Shown here piece after piece: positions 35,982-46,571 of a DNA stretch of 64,000 nucleotides; positions within the stretch are counted from its first letter, which is position 1; every line of letters begins with the position of its first letter. The notes beneath the pieces are model-generated. The model searched no databases. It was given only the letters and a program-made list of their open reading frames with translations, and was not told the DNA's origin. Position numbers and translations under genes: made by a program. Source of the stretch: Betaproteobacteria bacterium HGW-Betaproteobacteria-3 (lineage in GTDB: Bacteria > Pseudomonadota > Gammaproteobacteria > Burkholderiales > Burkholderiaceae_C). Where the stretch lies: NCBI GenBank assembly GCA_002842205.1, contig PHCI01000029.1, forward strand, positions 1 to 64,000, read 5' to 3'.

Positions 35982-36875
35982 CTACAGCCGGGCCTTGAGC
36001 AGCTTGGCCAGTTCGGAGAAGTTGCGCGTCACGGTGAAGCCGCAGGCCTCCATGATGGCGAGCTTGGCTTCGGCCGTGTCGGCCCCGCCCGAGATCAGCG
36101 CGCCGGCGTGGCCCATGCGCTTGCCGGGGGGCGCGGTGACGCCGGCAATGAAGCCGACCACGGGTTTTTTCATGTGGTCCTTGCACCAGCGGGCGGCGTC
36201 GGCTTCGTCGGGGCCGCCGATTTCGCCGATCATGATGACGGCGTCGGTGTCGGGGTCGTCGTTGAAGGCCTGCATCACGTCGATGTGCTTGAGGCCGTTG
36301 ATCGGGTCGCCGCCGATGCCCACGGCGCTGGACTGGCCCAGGCCGATTTCGGTGAGCTGCGCCACGGCTTCATAGGTGAGCGTGCCGCTGCGGCTGACCA
36401 CGCCGATGCGGCCCTTGCGGTGGATGTGGCCGGGCATGATGCCGATCTTGATTTCGTCGGGCGTGATCAGGCCGGGGCAGTTGGGGCCAAGCAGCAGCGT
36501 CTTCTTTCCGCCGGCGGCTTCCTTGGCCTTCATCTTGTTGCGCACTTCGAGCATGTCACGCACAGGGATGCCTTCGGTGATGCAGATCGCCAGGTCCAGG
36601 TCGGCCTCGACCGCTTCCCAGATGGCGGCGGCCGCGCCCGCGGGCGGCACGTAGATCACCGACACCGTGGCGCCGGTGGTCTTGGCGGCTTCCTTGACCG
36701 ACGCAAAGATCGGGATGTTGAAGATCGACTCGCCGGCTTTCTTGGGGTTCACGCCCGCCACGAACGCATTCTTGCCGTTGGCGTATTCCTGGCACTTCTC
36801 GGTATGGAACTGACCGGTCTTGCCGGTGATGCCCTGGGTGATGACTTTGGTGTCTTTGTTGATGTAAATGCTCAT
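35982..36875 (-). CDS. sucD: Succinyl-CoA synthetase alpha subunit
   Basis: With SucC this TCA-cycle enzyme interconverts succinyl-CoA and succinate plus NTP. The 297-residue protein starts [25 protein letters not shown] (CoA-binding domain), has [24 protein letters not shown] and the active-site histidine in [12 protein letters not shown]. It is 9 bp after sucC in the same operon. Confidence 0.96.
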   Translation of the reverse strand: MSIYINKDTKVITQGITGKTGQFHTEKCQEYANGKNAFVAGVNPKKAGESIFNIPIFASVKEAAKTTGATVSVIYVPPAGAAAAIWEAVEADLDLAICITEGIPVRDMLEVRNKMKAKEAAGGKKTLLLGPNCPGLITPDEIKIGIMPGHIHRKGRIGVVSRSGTLTYEAVAQLTEIGLGQSSAVGIGGDPINGLKHIDVMQAFNDDPDTDAVIMIGEIGGPDEADAARWCKDHMKKPVVGFIAGVTAPPGKRMGHAGALISGGADTAEAKLAIMEACGFTVTRNFSELAKLLKARL

Positions 36876-36884
36876 GATGGATCC

Positions 36885-38048
<1,164 letters not shown>

Positions 38049-38223
38049 AGAGTTGCTTCCGAGAGACGTTGTGAAAGGCGTGCCCCGCGCGGTGACCGGC
38101 GGGCCTGCAATTTGCCGCGGAGAACTGTATCATGGTGCAACGCACAAATAAGGTGCGCCTGTCGGTTCGCCCGTGAGCCTGCAGTCCGCGCATTTTCCAC
38201 CCACTTGATTGCGATCAACTGAC

Positions 38224-39150
38224 ATGGCCAAGGTTTTTATCGACGGCGAGGCCGGCACCACCGGTCTGCAAATCCGCGAGCGGCTGCAGCAACTGCCCGA
38301 GGTGGAGCTGCTGAGCATTGCCCCCGCGCTGCGCAAGGACCGCGCCGCCAAGCGCGAACTGGCCGCCCAGGCCGACCTGGTGGTGCTGTGCCTGCACGAC
38401 GCCGACGCTATTGATTCAGTAGCCAACTATCAAGATTTGACAGGGGTTAAAGGCCAAAAAAACTTGAAAATTGTGGACGCCTCCAGCGCCCACCGCACGG
38501 CACCGGGCTGGGTCTACGGCTTTCCCGAACTGTCGCCCGAACAGGCACAAGCCGTGCGCGACGCCCGTTTCGTGTCCAACCCCGGCTGCTACCCCACGGG
38601 CGGCATCGCCCTGCTGCGCCCGCTGGTCAACGCGGGGCTGCTGCCGCGCGACTACCCGGTGGTCATGCAAGGGTTTTCGGGTTATTCGGGCGGCGGGCGC
38701 CAGCTGATTGAAGCCTATGAGGTGGCCCACACCGCGCCGCCGCTGGAAATCTATGGCCTGGGCCTGACGCACAAGCACGTGCCCGAGCTGCACCTGTATT
38801 CAGGCCTGAGCCGGCGGCCGATCTTTGTGCCGTCGGTGGGCAACTTTCACACCGGCATGCTCGACCAGATCAGCCTGCATTTTGACCTGCTCAACGGCGT
38901 CAAGACCGCCGCGCAGCTTGAAGATGCCCTGCGCGCGCACTACGCGGGCAGCGAATGGGTGCAGGTGGTGGCCGCCGACCCGGGCGGCCGGGTGGAGCCG
39001 ACGGCGCTCAACGGCACCAACCGGCTGGAACTCAGCGTGTTCGGCAACGACCCGCTAGGGCAAGCGGTGCTGATTGCCAAATACGACAACCTGGGCAAGG
39101 GCGCCAGCGGCGCCGCGGTGCAGAACCTGCGACTGATGCTGGGCATTTGA
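38224..39150 (+). CDS. argC: N-acetyl-gamma-glutamyl-phosphate reductase (short type)
   Basis: ArgC reduces N-acetyl-glutamyl phosphate to the semialdehyde in arginine synthesis. The 308-residue short-type enzyme has [18 protein letters not shown] (NADP-binding), the active-site cysteine in [18 protein letters not shown] and [13 protein letters not shown]. Codons about 62-83 ([19 protein letters not shown] region) are encoded by a copy of the dispersed AT-rich repeat. They replace the usual variable loop before IVDASSAHR and leave it a few residues longer. The frame is open and the core is intact, so it should be functional. Confidence 0.92.
   Translation: MAKVFIDGEAGTTGLQIRERLQQLPEVELLSIAPALRKDRAAKRELAAQADLVVLCLHDADAIDSVANYQDLTGVKGQKNLKIVDASSAHRTAPGWVYGFPELSPEQAQAVRDARFVSNPGCYPTGGIALLRPLVNAGLLPRDYPVVMQGFSGYSGGGRQLIEAYEVAHTAPPLEIYGLGLTHKHVPELHLYSGLSRRPIFVPSVGNFHTGMLDQISLHFDLLNGVKTAAQLEDALRAHYAGSEWVQVVAADPGGRVEPTALNGTNRLELSVFGNDPLGQAVLIAKYDNLGKGASGAAVQNLRLMLGI
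38409..38470 (-). repeat. Dispersed AT-rich repeat, copy R6, inside argC
   Basis: In plus orientation it reads TAGCCAACTATCAAGATTTG then ACAGGGGTTAAAGGCC. It keeps the same landmarks as intergenic copy R7 (ACGGGGGCTAAAGGCCGA), here read as coding sequence in the orientation opposite to R4 and R5. Confidence 0.7.
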
Positions 39151-39253
39151 GGCGCCGCGCCGGGGCCACATGAGGGCCAGGCGTGATGAGGAACAACCCA
39201 CCCGAGGCGAGTGAGCGCCCACATGCTGCAAAACAAACCCCGGTCACCCGCCC

Positions 39254-39730
39254 TCAGTCGTCGTCCACTCCCCGCACCACGCGCCGCACCACTTCGGCGC
39301 CAAAGCCGCGGGTCAGCAGGAACCGCGCCTGTTTGGCCCGGGCGGCCGCGTCAGGCGCTGCAGCGCCTTCGCTTTCGTCCATGTCGCGGCCAAATTTGCG
39401 GCGCCAGACCTCGCGCGCCCGCGCCAGCTCGGTTTCCTTGAGCGAGGCCACGGCGTCGGCCACAGCCTCGGGCGCCAACCCCTTGGCCTGCAGCTCCTGG
39501 CGGATGCGCGCCGCACCCAGCTTGGCGGCACGGCGGTGGATCACGGATTCAACCACCCGCGCCTCGCTGATGAAGCCCTTGGCCTGCAGGTCATCGAGCG
39601 TGCGGGCCAGCTGGCCCGGCGCTTCTTCATGGCCTTTGAGCTTGCGCTCCAGTTCAGCCCGGGAATGCTCGCGCCCGCTGAGCAGCCGCAGGGCGCGGCC
39701 CTTGAGGGACAAAGGGGTGGGGCCGATCAT
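39254..39730 (-). CDS. recX: Regulatory protein RecX
   Basis: The 158-residue helical protein has the RecX repeats (LKGRALRLLSGREHSRAELERKL, VVESVIHRRAAKLGAARIRQELQAKG, ARFLLTRGFGAEVVRRVV). RecX binds RecA filaments and limits their activity. It lies downstream of recA on the same strand, separated by 156 bp that contain repeat R7. The ATG at 39730 is chosen. Confidence 0.92.
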   Translation of the reverse strand: MIGPTPLSLKGRALRLLSGREHSRAELERKLKGHEEAPGQLARTLDDLQAKGFISEARVVESVIHRRAAKLGAARIRQELQAKGLAPEAVADAVASLKETELARAREVWRRKFGRDMDESEGAAAPDAAARAKQARFLLTRGFGAEVVRRVVRGVDDD

Positions 39731-39740
39731 TCTGGCTCTC

Positions 39741-39813
39741 AAGAATTACAACTAAATTAATAGCTGACGATGACCTGTTGACGGGGGCTAAAGGCCGATT
39801 TGGTTCATAAATT
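39741..39813 (-). repeat. Dispersed AT-rich repeat, copy R7, between recA and recX
   Basis: Plus strand: AATAGCTGACGATGACCTG then TTGACGGGGGCTAAAGGCC and TTGGTTCATAAATT. It could attenuate transcription from recA into recX. Confidence 0.75.
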
Positions 39814-39886
39814 GGCTGCTGGCGGCCTGTCACACGCCCCGGCCGCCTTGCGCCCCCAGTGCGATCTGCGCGCCGGGCCGAGTGCC

Positions 39887-41011
<1,125 letters not shown>

Positions 41012-41069
41012 GAAAACTCCTTGAAAAACAATGGGTTGATCCGTTTCATCCGCTGCCATTTTCAACAGG

Positions 41070-41085
41070 CTGGATGCTTGAACAG
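41070..41085 (-). promoter_or_regulatory. LexA-box-like operator upstream of recA
   Basis: The minus strand reads CTGTTCAAGCATCCAG, one mismatch from CTGT-N8-ACAG. Its position about 60 bp before the recA start fits SOS control. The site sits in the 140-bp spacer shared with the divergent MarR-type gene. Confidence 0.65.
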
Positions 41086-41151
41086 TAGTTTAACGGGGCA
41101 AGTCAAAACAAGTAAACAGAAATTTTGGTCAGTTTGATTTACTATTTGAAC

Positions 41152-41637
41152 ATGCCCGATTCACCCCTCCCGCCGCCGCCCGAAGACGGCTGGCGCCAGA
41201 CCCATCTGGGCCGCCTCATGGGCCTGGCCCTGCGCCGCTTTGACGCCCGCGTGCTGGCCCTGATGGCCGCCAATGTGGACGTGCCACTGGCACTGTCCAA
41301 CCTGGCCGCCCGCGAACAGGTGAGCGCCGCGCACATCCACATCACGCGCCACCTCGCGCTCGAGGGCTCGCGCCTGATCGACCTGGCGGCCAGCGCCGGC
41401 ATGAGCAAGCAGGCCATGGGCGACCTGGTGACGCAGTGCGAAGCCTGGGGCCTGGTCACGCGCGCGCCCGACCCGCTGGACGCGCGCGCGCGCCGGGTGC
41501 GCTTCACGCCCACCGGGCTGGCCTGGTTGCAGGCGTTCCGCGTCGCGGTGACGCAGGCCGAGGCCGAGTTCCGCGCCGCCGTGGGCGCCGAGGTGGCCAC
41601 GGTGGTCGCCATCGGGCTGGAGGCCTATGCAATGTGA
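41152..41637 (+). CDS. MarR-family transcriptional regulator
   Basis: The 161-residue protein has a winged-helix layout: ALEGSRLIDLAASAGMSKQAMGDLVTQCEAWGLVTRAPDPLDARARRVRFTPTG, with the recognition helix in SKQAMGDLVT and the wing in DPLDARARRVRF. The ligand and targets are unknown. It is divergent from recA. The start at 41152 (MPDSP) is preferred over an upstream in-frame GTG. Confidence 0.87.
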   Translation: MPDSPLPPPPEDGWRQTHLGRLMGLALRRFDARVLALMAANVDVPLALSNLAAREQVSAAHIHITRHLALEGSRLIDLAASAGMSKQAMGDLVTQCEAWGLVTRAPDPLDARARRVRFTPTGLAWLQAFRVAVTQAEAEFRAAVGAEVATVVAIGLEAYAM

Positions 41638-41640
41638 ATA

Positions 41641-41925
41641 GGGCCCCCACGCTTGTCGCTTCGCGTACTGCGCTGCCCCCCGGGGGGGCTGAGCTGGCTT
41701 GGGGCGGCCCGGCGCGGCGCTCTGTGGCCCCCACGCTTGTCGCTCTGTGGCCCCCACGCTTGTCGCTTCGCGTACTGCGCTGCCCCCCGAGGGGGCTGAG
41801 CTGGCTTGGGGCGGCCCGGCGCGGCGCTCTGTGGCCCCCGCGCTTGTCGCTTCGCGTACTGCGCTGCCCCCCGAGGGGGCTGAGCTGGCTTGGGGCGGCC
41901 CGGCGCGGCGCTCTGTGGCGCAAAA
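41641..41925 (+). repeat. Tandem array of GC-rich stem-loop repeats, three full and one truncated (type A)
   Basis: Full units lie at about 41643-41724, 41750-41833 and 41834-41918, each with CGCTTGTCGCTTCGCGTACT, GCCCCCCGAGGGGGCTGAGC (one copy with a changed loop) and GGCCCGGCGCGGCGCTCTGTGG. A 25-bp unit head sits between units 1 and 2. This looks like tandem growth by recombination. The array fills most of the 377-bp gap between the MarR and response-regulator genes. Confidence 0.92.
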
Positions 41926-42014
41926 CGTCGGCTTCGCCAACTTGCGCGCCACGCGCCTAGAATTTGGCTCACGCCGGGCAACCCCACGACCACGGCGGCC
42001 ACAAGGAGACAACG

Positions 42015-42689
42015 ATGCGGATTCTGATTGCCGAAGACGACCAGGTGCTGGCCGACGGCCTGCTGCGCACGCTGCGCAACGCCGGTGCCGCAGTGGACCA
42101 TGTGGCCAGTGGCACCGAAGCCGATGCCGCGCTGATGACCAACACCGAGTTTGACCTGCTGATCCTGGACCTCGGGCTGCCGCGGATGCACGGCCTGGAG
42201 GTGCTCAAGCGCCTGCGCAGCCGGGGCTCGACGCTGCCGGTGCTGATCCTCACCGCCGCCGACAGCGTGGAGGAACGCGTCAAGGGGCTGGACCTGGGCG
42301 CCGACGACTACATGGCCAAGCCCTTTGCCCTGACCGAGCTGGAAGCCCGGGTGCGTGCGCTCACGCGCCGCGGCATGGGCGGCGCCACGTCCACCATCAA
42401 GCACGGCCCGCTGGTGTACGACCAGTCGGGCCGGGTCGCCACCATCGACGGCAAGATGGTGGAGCTGTCGGCCCGCGAACTCGGGCTGCTGGAGGTGCTG
42501 CTGCAGCGCGCCGGGCGTCTGGTCAGCAAGGACCAGCTGGTCGAGCGGCTGTGCGAGTGGGGTGAGGAGGTGAGCAACAACGCCATCGAGGTCTACATCC
42601 ACCGGCTGCGCAAGAAGATCGAAAAAGGCCCGATCCGCATCGCCACGGTGCGGGGGCTGGGCTACTGCCTTGAGAAGATTCCGGGGTGA
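42015..42689 (+). CDS. OmpR/PhoB-family response regulator
   Basis: The 224-residue protein has a receiver domain (MRILIAEDDQVLADGLL, phospho-acceptor Asp51 in LILDLGLPRMHG, Thr in LTAAD, Lys in MAKPFAL) and a winged-helix C-terminal DNA-binding domain (VELSARELGLLEVLLQRAGRLVSKDQLVE, NNAIEVYIHRLRKKI). AAGGAGA precedes the ATG. It pairs with the kinase at 42901, although a repeat array separates them. The signal is not identifiable; the TctD/QseB type is closest. Confidence 0.94.
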   Translation: MRILIAEDDQVLADGLLRTLRNAGAAVDHVASGTEADAALMTNTEFDLLILDLGLPRMHGLEVLKRLRSRGSTLPVLILTAADSVEERVKGLDLGADDYMAKPFALTELEARVRALTRRGMGGATSTIKHGPLVYDQSGRVATIDGKMVELSARELGLLEVLLQRAGRLVSKDQLVERLCEWGEEVSNNAIEVYIHRLRKKIEKGPIRIATVRGLGYCLEKIPG

Positions 42690-42691
42690 GT

Positions 42692-42897
42692 GTGGCCCCC
42701 ACGTTCGCCCACTTCGTGTGGCTCTCTGCCCCCCGAGGGGGCTGGCCTTGCTTGGGGCGGCCCGGCGCGGCGGCCGTGGCCCCCACGTTCGCCCACTTCG
42801 TGTGGCTCTCTGCCCCCCGAGGGGGCTGGCCTTGCTTGGGGCGGCCCGGCGCGGCGGCCGTGGCCCCCACGCTGGTCGCTGCGCTGACTGCGGCTTC
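42692..42897 (+). repeat. GC-rich stem-loop repeats between response regulator and kinase (two type B plus a type A head)
   Basis: Two near-identical units begin at about 42694 and 42779; a partial type-A head runs from 42862 to 42897 and abuts the kinase ATG. The hairpins lie inside the presumed two-component transcript and leave the kinase without a recognisable Shine-Dalgarno. Confidence 0.92.
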
Positions 42898-42900
42898 GCC

Positions 42901-44379
42901 ATGAAGAAGGGGGGCTGGTCGCTGGGGCTGTTTCAGCATGAGCAGCGTTCGCTGTTTGGCGAGATTCTGGACTGGATGCTCACGCCGCTGCTGTTGCTGT
43001 GGCCGGTGAGTCTGGCGCTGACCTGGCTGGTGGCGCAGGGGATTGCCAACAAGCCGTTTGACCGGTCGCTCGAATACAACGTGCAGGCACTGGCCCAGCT
43101 GGTGACGGTGCGCCACGAGAAGGTGTTGTTCAATCTGCCGCAACCGGCCCGCGAGCTGCTGCGTGCCGACGATTCGGACCTGGTGTATTACCAGGTGCTG
43201 GGCGCCCGCGGCGAATACCTGAGCGGCGAGTTGGCCGTTCCGCTGCCGGTCGATGAAGAGCCTGCGGCCAATGGCGTGGTGCGGCTGCGCGACGACGAAA
43301 TGCGCGGGGTGGCGGTGCGGGTGGCCTACACCTGGGTGCACGTTCCGATGCCCAGGGCCCAACCGGTGCTGGTGCAGGTGGCCGAGACGCGGGAAAAGCG
43401 CTCGCTGCTGGCCACCGAGATCGTCAAGGGCGTGATGCTGCCGCAGTTTGTCACGCTGCCACTGGCGGTGCTGCTGGTGTGGTTCGCGCTGGTGCGTGGC
43501 CTCAAGCCGCTGAGCGAGCTGGAAGCCCGCATCCGCGCACGCCGGCCCGATGACATGAGCCCGCTGGACGAAACCGCGGTACCACTGGAGGTGGCGCCAC
43601 TGGTCTCTTCGGTCAACGGCCTGCTGACCCGGCTCAAGGAGTCGCTGGCCACCCAGAAGCGCTTTCTCGCCGACGCCGCGCACCAGCTCAAGACCCCGCT
43701 GGCCGGGCTGCGCATGCAGGCCGACATGGCGCAGCGCGAAGATGCCGACACCGGCGAGCTCAAGCTGTCGCTCCAGCAGATCGGCCGCGCCAGCATTCGC
43801 GCCACCCACACCGTGAACCAGCTGTTGGCGATGGCGCGCGCCGAAAGCAGTGGCGTCAGCATCACACGCCAGCCCTGCGATCTGGCGCAACTGGTCATGG
43901 AGGTGGTGCAGGATTCGCTGCCGCGCGCCATGGAGCGCCATATCGACCTGGGCTACGAAGGTGCGCAGCCTGGCGCTCCCGGGCTGAACATCGAGGGGAA
44001 TCCCACACTGCTCAAGGAACTGGTGCGCAATCTGGTGGACAACGCCATCAATTACACGCCGTCCACGCCCGATGCGCCGGGCGTCGTGACCGCCAGCGTG
44101 CTGGCCGATCCGTTTGGCCAGGTGGCGATCCTGCAGGTCGAGGACAACGGCCCGGGCATTCCCGAGGCGGAACGTCAGCTGGTGTTTCAGCCGTTTTACC
44201 GTGCGCTCGGTACCGAAGCAGACGGCTCCGGCCTGGGCCTGCCCATCGTGTGCGAGATCGCGGGGCACCACGCGGCCACGGTCAGTCTGGAAGACGCCCA
44301 TCCCGGCCGGGTGCCCCCGGGAACGCGCTTCAAGGTCCGCTTTGACACCCGGGGGGCTGGGCCTCCGGCCAACGCGTAG
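42901..44379 (+). CDS. Sensor histidine kinase (TctE/QseC type)
   Basis: The 492-residue kinase has a membrane helix near the N-terminus (WMLTPLLLLWPVSLALTWLV), a periplasmic domain to about residue 175, a second helix (MLPQFVTLPLAVLLVWFALV), and the kinase core: H-box FLADAAHQLKTPLAG with His261, N-box NLVDNAINYTP, DNGPGIPEAE and GSGLGLPIVCEIAG. It would phosphorylate Asp51 of the regulator at 42015. The ATG at 42901 follows directly on the repeat array. Confidence 0.93.
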   Translation: MKKGGWSLGLFQHEQRSLFGEILDWMLTPLLLLWPVSLALTWLVAQGIANKPFDRSLEYNVQALAQLVTVRHEKVLFNLPQPARELLRADDSDLVYYQVLGARGEYLSGELAVPLPVDEEPAANGVVRLRDDEMRGVAVRVAYTWVHVPMPRAQPVLVQVAETREKRSLLATEIVKGVMLPQFVTLPLAVLLVWFALVRGLKPLSELEARIRARRPDDMSPLDETAVPLEVAPLVSSVNGLLTRLKESLATQKRFLADAAHQLKTPLAGLRMQADMAQREDADTGELKLSLQQIGRASIRATHTVNQLLAMARAESSGVSITRQPCDLAQLVMEVVQDSLPRAMERHIDLGYEGAQPGAPGLNIEGNPTLLKELVRNLVDNAINYTPSTPDAPGVVTASVLADPFGQVAILQVEDNGPGIPEAERQLVFQPFYRALGTEADGSGLGLPIVCEIAGHHAATVSLEDAHPGRVPPGTRFKVRFDTRGAGPPANA

Positions 44380-44423
44380 CGGCGCCGGGCCTCAACCGCT
44401 CAGCCGCTCAACCGCTCAGGCTC

Positions 44424-45089
44424 TCAGCATGGCCGGAAGGGCTGGCCCGCCAGCAGCGGCGCCAGCGTGTCCAGTTGGGGCCGCAGGGCGGGGTCGAGCG
44501 TCGGCAAGCGCAGCAGCTGCCGCTGGCCGGCCGCATACTCCCGCACCACACGGGCCGTGCGCACGCCCTTGCTGACGAGCCGCTCCAGCGCGCTGACGGC
44601 CGCGGCCTCGGTATTGAAGGCCCCCAGGACCAGGCCCGGCGCCAGTGCCGCACTGCGCACTGCCTCCACCGGCAGCTTGAGTGCCGCGAGCTCGGCGCGT
44701 TTTTTGCGCAGCGTCTCCGGGTCGGTGTAGCGCCCCATGTAGACAATCCAGCGTGCAGGTTCGTCCAGGCGCTCCAGCGTCCAGACGGTGGTGGGCAGCG
44801 ATGTTCGAAGGGCTTCTTCCAGCGGCGCCAGCGACGGGGCGTCTTCAAACGGACCGGCCACCACGCATTGGGTGACGGCCACCGGCGCCGGGGCGGGCGT
44901 CGGCACGGTCCCGCGGGGTGCCGACGCGGCGGCCACGAGCCGCAACGATTCGGGCTGGATCTGCTGGGCCACGCGCTGCGGCTCGGACTGGGGCGCAGGT
45001 GCCAGGCCCCACGCGCGCAGCAAGCCCTGCGACCAGGCAAAGTAAGCGGTATTGGCCAGCACCAGCACCAGAATCAACGCGCGCAGCAT
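44424..45089 (-). CDS. SPOR-domain-like membrane-anchored protein
   Basis: The 221-residue protein has one N-terminal helix (LRALILVLVLANTAYFAWSQG), a proline/alanine-rich linker, and a C-terminal region (QCVVAGPFEDAPSLAPLEEALR, WIVYMGRYTDPETLRKKRAEL, LVLGAFNTEAAAVSALERLVSKGVRTARVV) with the repeated pattern of SPOR peptidoglycan-binding domains. It lies 4 bp after the birA stop in the same operon. The start at 45089 fits the helix. Confidence 0.75.
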   Translation of the reverse strand: MLRALILVLVLANTAYFAWSQGLLRAWGLAPAPQSEPQRVAQQIQPESLRLVAAASAPRGTVPTPAPAPVAVTQCVVAGPFEDAPSLAPLEEALRTSLPTTVWTLERLDEPARWIVYMGRYTDPETLRKKRAELAALKLPVEAVRSAALAPGLVLGAFNTEAAAVSALERLVSKGVRTARVVREYAAGQRQLLRLPTLDPALRPQLDTLAPLLAGQPFRPC

Positions 45090-45093
45090 GGGC

Positions 45094-45924
45094 TCAGGGC
45101 GTCCCTTGGGCAAGGGGCCGGACACTGATTTCGGCGCTGGTGATTCTTTGCATTCCGCGCGCAGTATGCACCAGCAGGGCGCCGGTTTCATCGGCCCCGT
45201 GGGCCGTGCCGGCCGTGCCGTCGCTGAGGGTCACGGCACGGTCGCGCAGGACGTCGCGGGCATTGAAACGGGCCTGGAACGGCTCAAAACCCAGGGATTC
45301 AAACGCCTTCACGGCACGCACCAGCGGCAACGCCACCTGGCCCAGGGCGTCCTCCGCACGGGCCTGTGGCACCAGTTGGCCCAGCCAGGCTGGCGCGGTC
45401 GACAACCCGTCGGCTGGCCGCGCGCCGACGTTGATGCCCACGCCGATCACCGCGTAGCGCTGCTCGCCGAACGAAGCGGTCTCGATCAGGATACCGGCCA
45501 GCTTGCGGTCCTGCCACCACAGGTCGTTGGGCCATTTGAGGCCGATGTCCGGGTGCAGCGCCTCGGCCACGGCCGCCCCCACCGCCAGCGACAGGCCGGA
45601 CCAGTCGGTCGGCGCCAGCGGCAGGCCGAGCGAGAAGGTCAGTGCGGGCAGGACGGCCGACGCGCCGTGGGTCGCCTGTGCCACTGAGCTGGCGGGCGCG
45701 GGCGGGCTCTCACTTTCCCATGACCGGCCCAGTCGGCCCCGCCCGGCCGTCTGCCGCTCGGCCACCAACAGCACCGGCTCCAGCCGCCCGGCGCGCGCCC
45801 GGCGCATGAGTTCGGTGTTGGTCGAGTCGACTTGCGGCAGGATTTCGACCGAAAATTCGGGCAACAGCGGATACACCGCCTGCCAGATCGCCTCGGCGGG
45901 CCAGCGAATGGGCGCGTCAGCCAT
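45094..45924 (-). CDS. birA: Biotin--[acetyl-CoA-carboxylase] ligase
   Basis: The 276-residue enzyme attaches biotin to the carrier protein of acetyl-CoA carboxylase. Key blocks are VDSTNTELMRRA, the biotinyl-AMP loop AERQTAGRGRLGRSW, LKWPNDLWWQDRKLAGILIE and VIGVGINVG. It has no N-terminal helix-turn-helix, so it is a monofunctional ligase, not the repressor type. Confidence 0.94.
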   Translation of the reverse strand: MADAPIRWPAEAIWQAVYPLLPEFSVEILPQVDSTNTELMRRARAGRLEPVLLVAERQTAGRGRLGRSWESESPPAPASSVAQATHGASAVLPALTFSLGLPLAPTDWSGLSLAVGAAVAEALHPDIGLKWPNDLWWQDRKLAGILIETASFGEQRYAVIGVGINVGARPADGLSTAPAWLGQLVPQARAEDALGQVALPLVRAVKAFESLGFEPFQARFNARDVLRDRAVTLSDGTAGTAHGADETGALLVHTARGMQRITSAEISVRPLAQGTP

Positions 45925-45937
45925 CGGCACCCCGTTT

Positions 45938-46426
45938 TCAGCGGCGTCCGCGTTTGGGCGCCAGCAGCGTGCCACGGCACGTTTTGGCGCCACACCAGCA
46001 CGGGTATTCGGCCTTGAGCTTGGGGGTGTAGCGCTCGTCGATGATCAGGCCGTAGTCGTAGTTGAGCTCTTCGCCCGCGGGGATGTTGCGCAGCGCCTTG
46101 ATGAAGACGCGGCCGTCTTCCTCGTCGGCTTCGCAGTTGGGATCGCACGAGTGGTTGATCCAACGGGACGAGTTGCCGCCGTATTTGGCGTCGATCACGT
46201 GTTTTTCGTCCACGTGGAAATAGAAGGTGTGGTTCGGATCCTTCGGGTCGTGCGGATGGCGGTCCTGGGCGGCTTTCCAGCTGATGACTTCGCCCACGTA
46301 TTCGATGATGGTCTCGCCCTCGGCGATGTCCTGCACCGCGAACACGCCCTTGCCATGCACGCCGGAGCGGCGGGTCTGGATGCGGCGCTCGACCGATCGG
46401 GGTTTCTGTGGGGCTTTTTTGGGCAT
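45938..46426 (-). CDS. SET-domain protein lysine methyltransferase-like
   Basis: The 162-residue protein is a compact SET domain: RRSGVHGKGVFAVQDIAEGETIIEYVGEVISW, RWINHSCDPNCEA (the NHSCxPN SAM-binding knot), GEELNYDYG, and a post-SET cysteine cluster CWCGAKTCRGT. Its bacterial target is unknown; histone-like or ribosomal proteins are candidates. A Lys/Pro-rich start (MPKKAPQKPRSVERR) precedes it. The gene lies 13 bp upstream of birA. Confidence 0.93.
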   Translation of the reverse strand: MPKKAPQKPRSVERRIQTRRSGVHGKGVFAVQDIAEGETIIEYVGEVISWKAAQDRHPHDPKDPNHTFYFHVDEKHVIDAKYGGNSSRWINHSCDPNCEADEEDGRVFIKALRNIPAGEELNYDYGLIIDERYTPKLKAEYPCWCGAKTCRGTLLAPKRGRR

Positions 46427-46571
46427 GGACGAAATTCTGGTAAGTTGACTGTGTACGCGCACGTGCACACGCGCACGCGCGAGGGAGTGCCCATTGTAGG
46501 AGCGTCAAGGCGGGGCCGGGTCCGGCGCGGACTGCCCTGCCCTTGACGCAAAAATTGAAGTCAAAGCATTT

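Noticed and set aside
41641-41925. CRISPR array
   Set aside because: The units are directly adjacent, with no unique spacers of constant length, and are GC-rich stem-loops found singly elsewhere. No cas gene is present.
42670-42900. An N-terminal extension of the histidine kinase through the repeat array
   Set aside because: The frame is open, but the residues come only from repeat units and have no counterpart in kinases of this type. The membrane helix follows naturally from the ATG at 42901.
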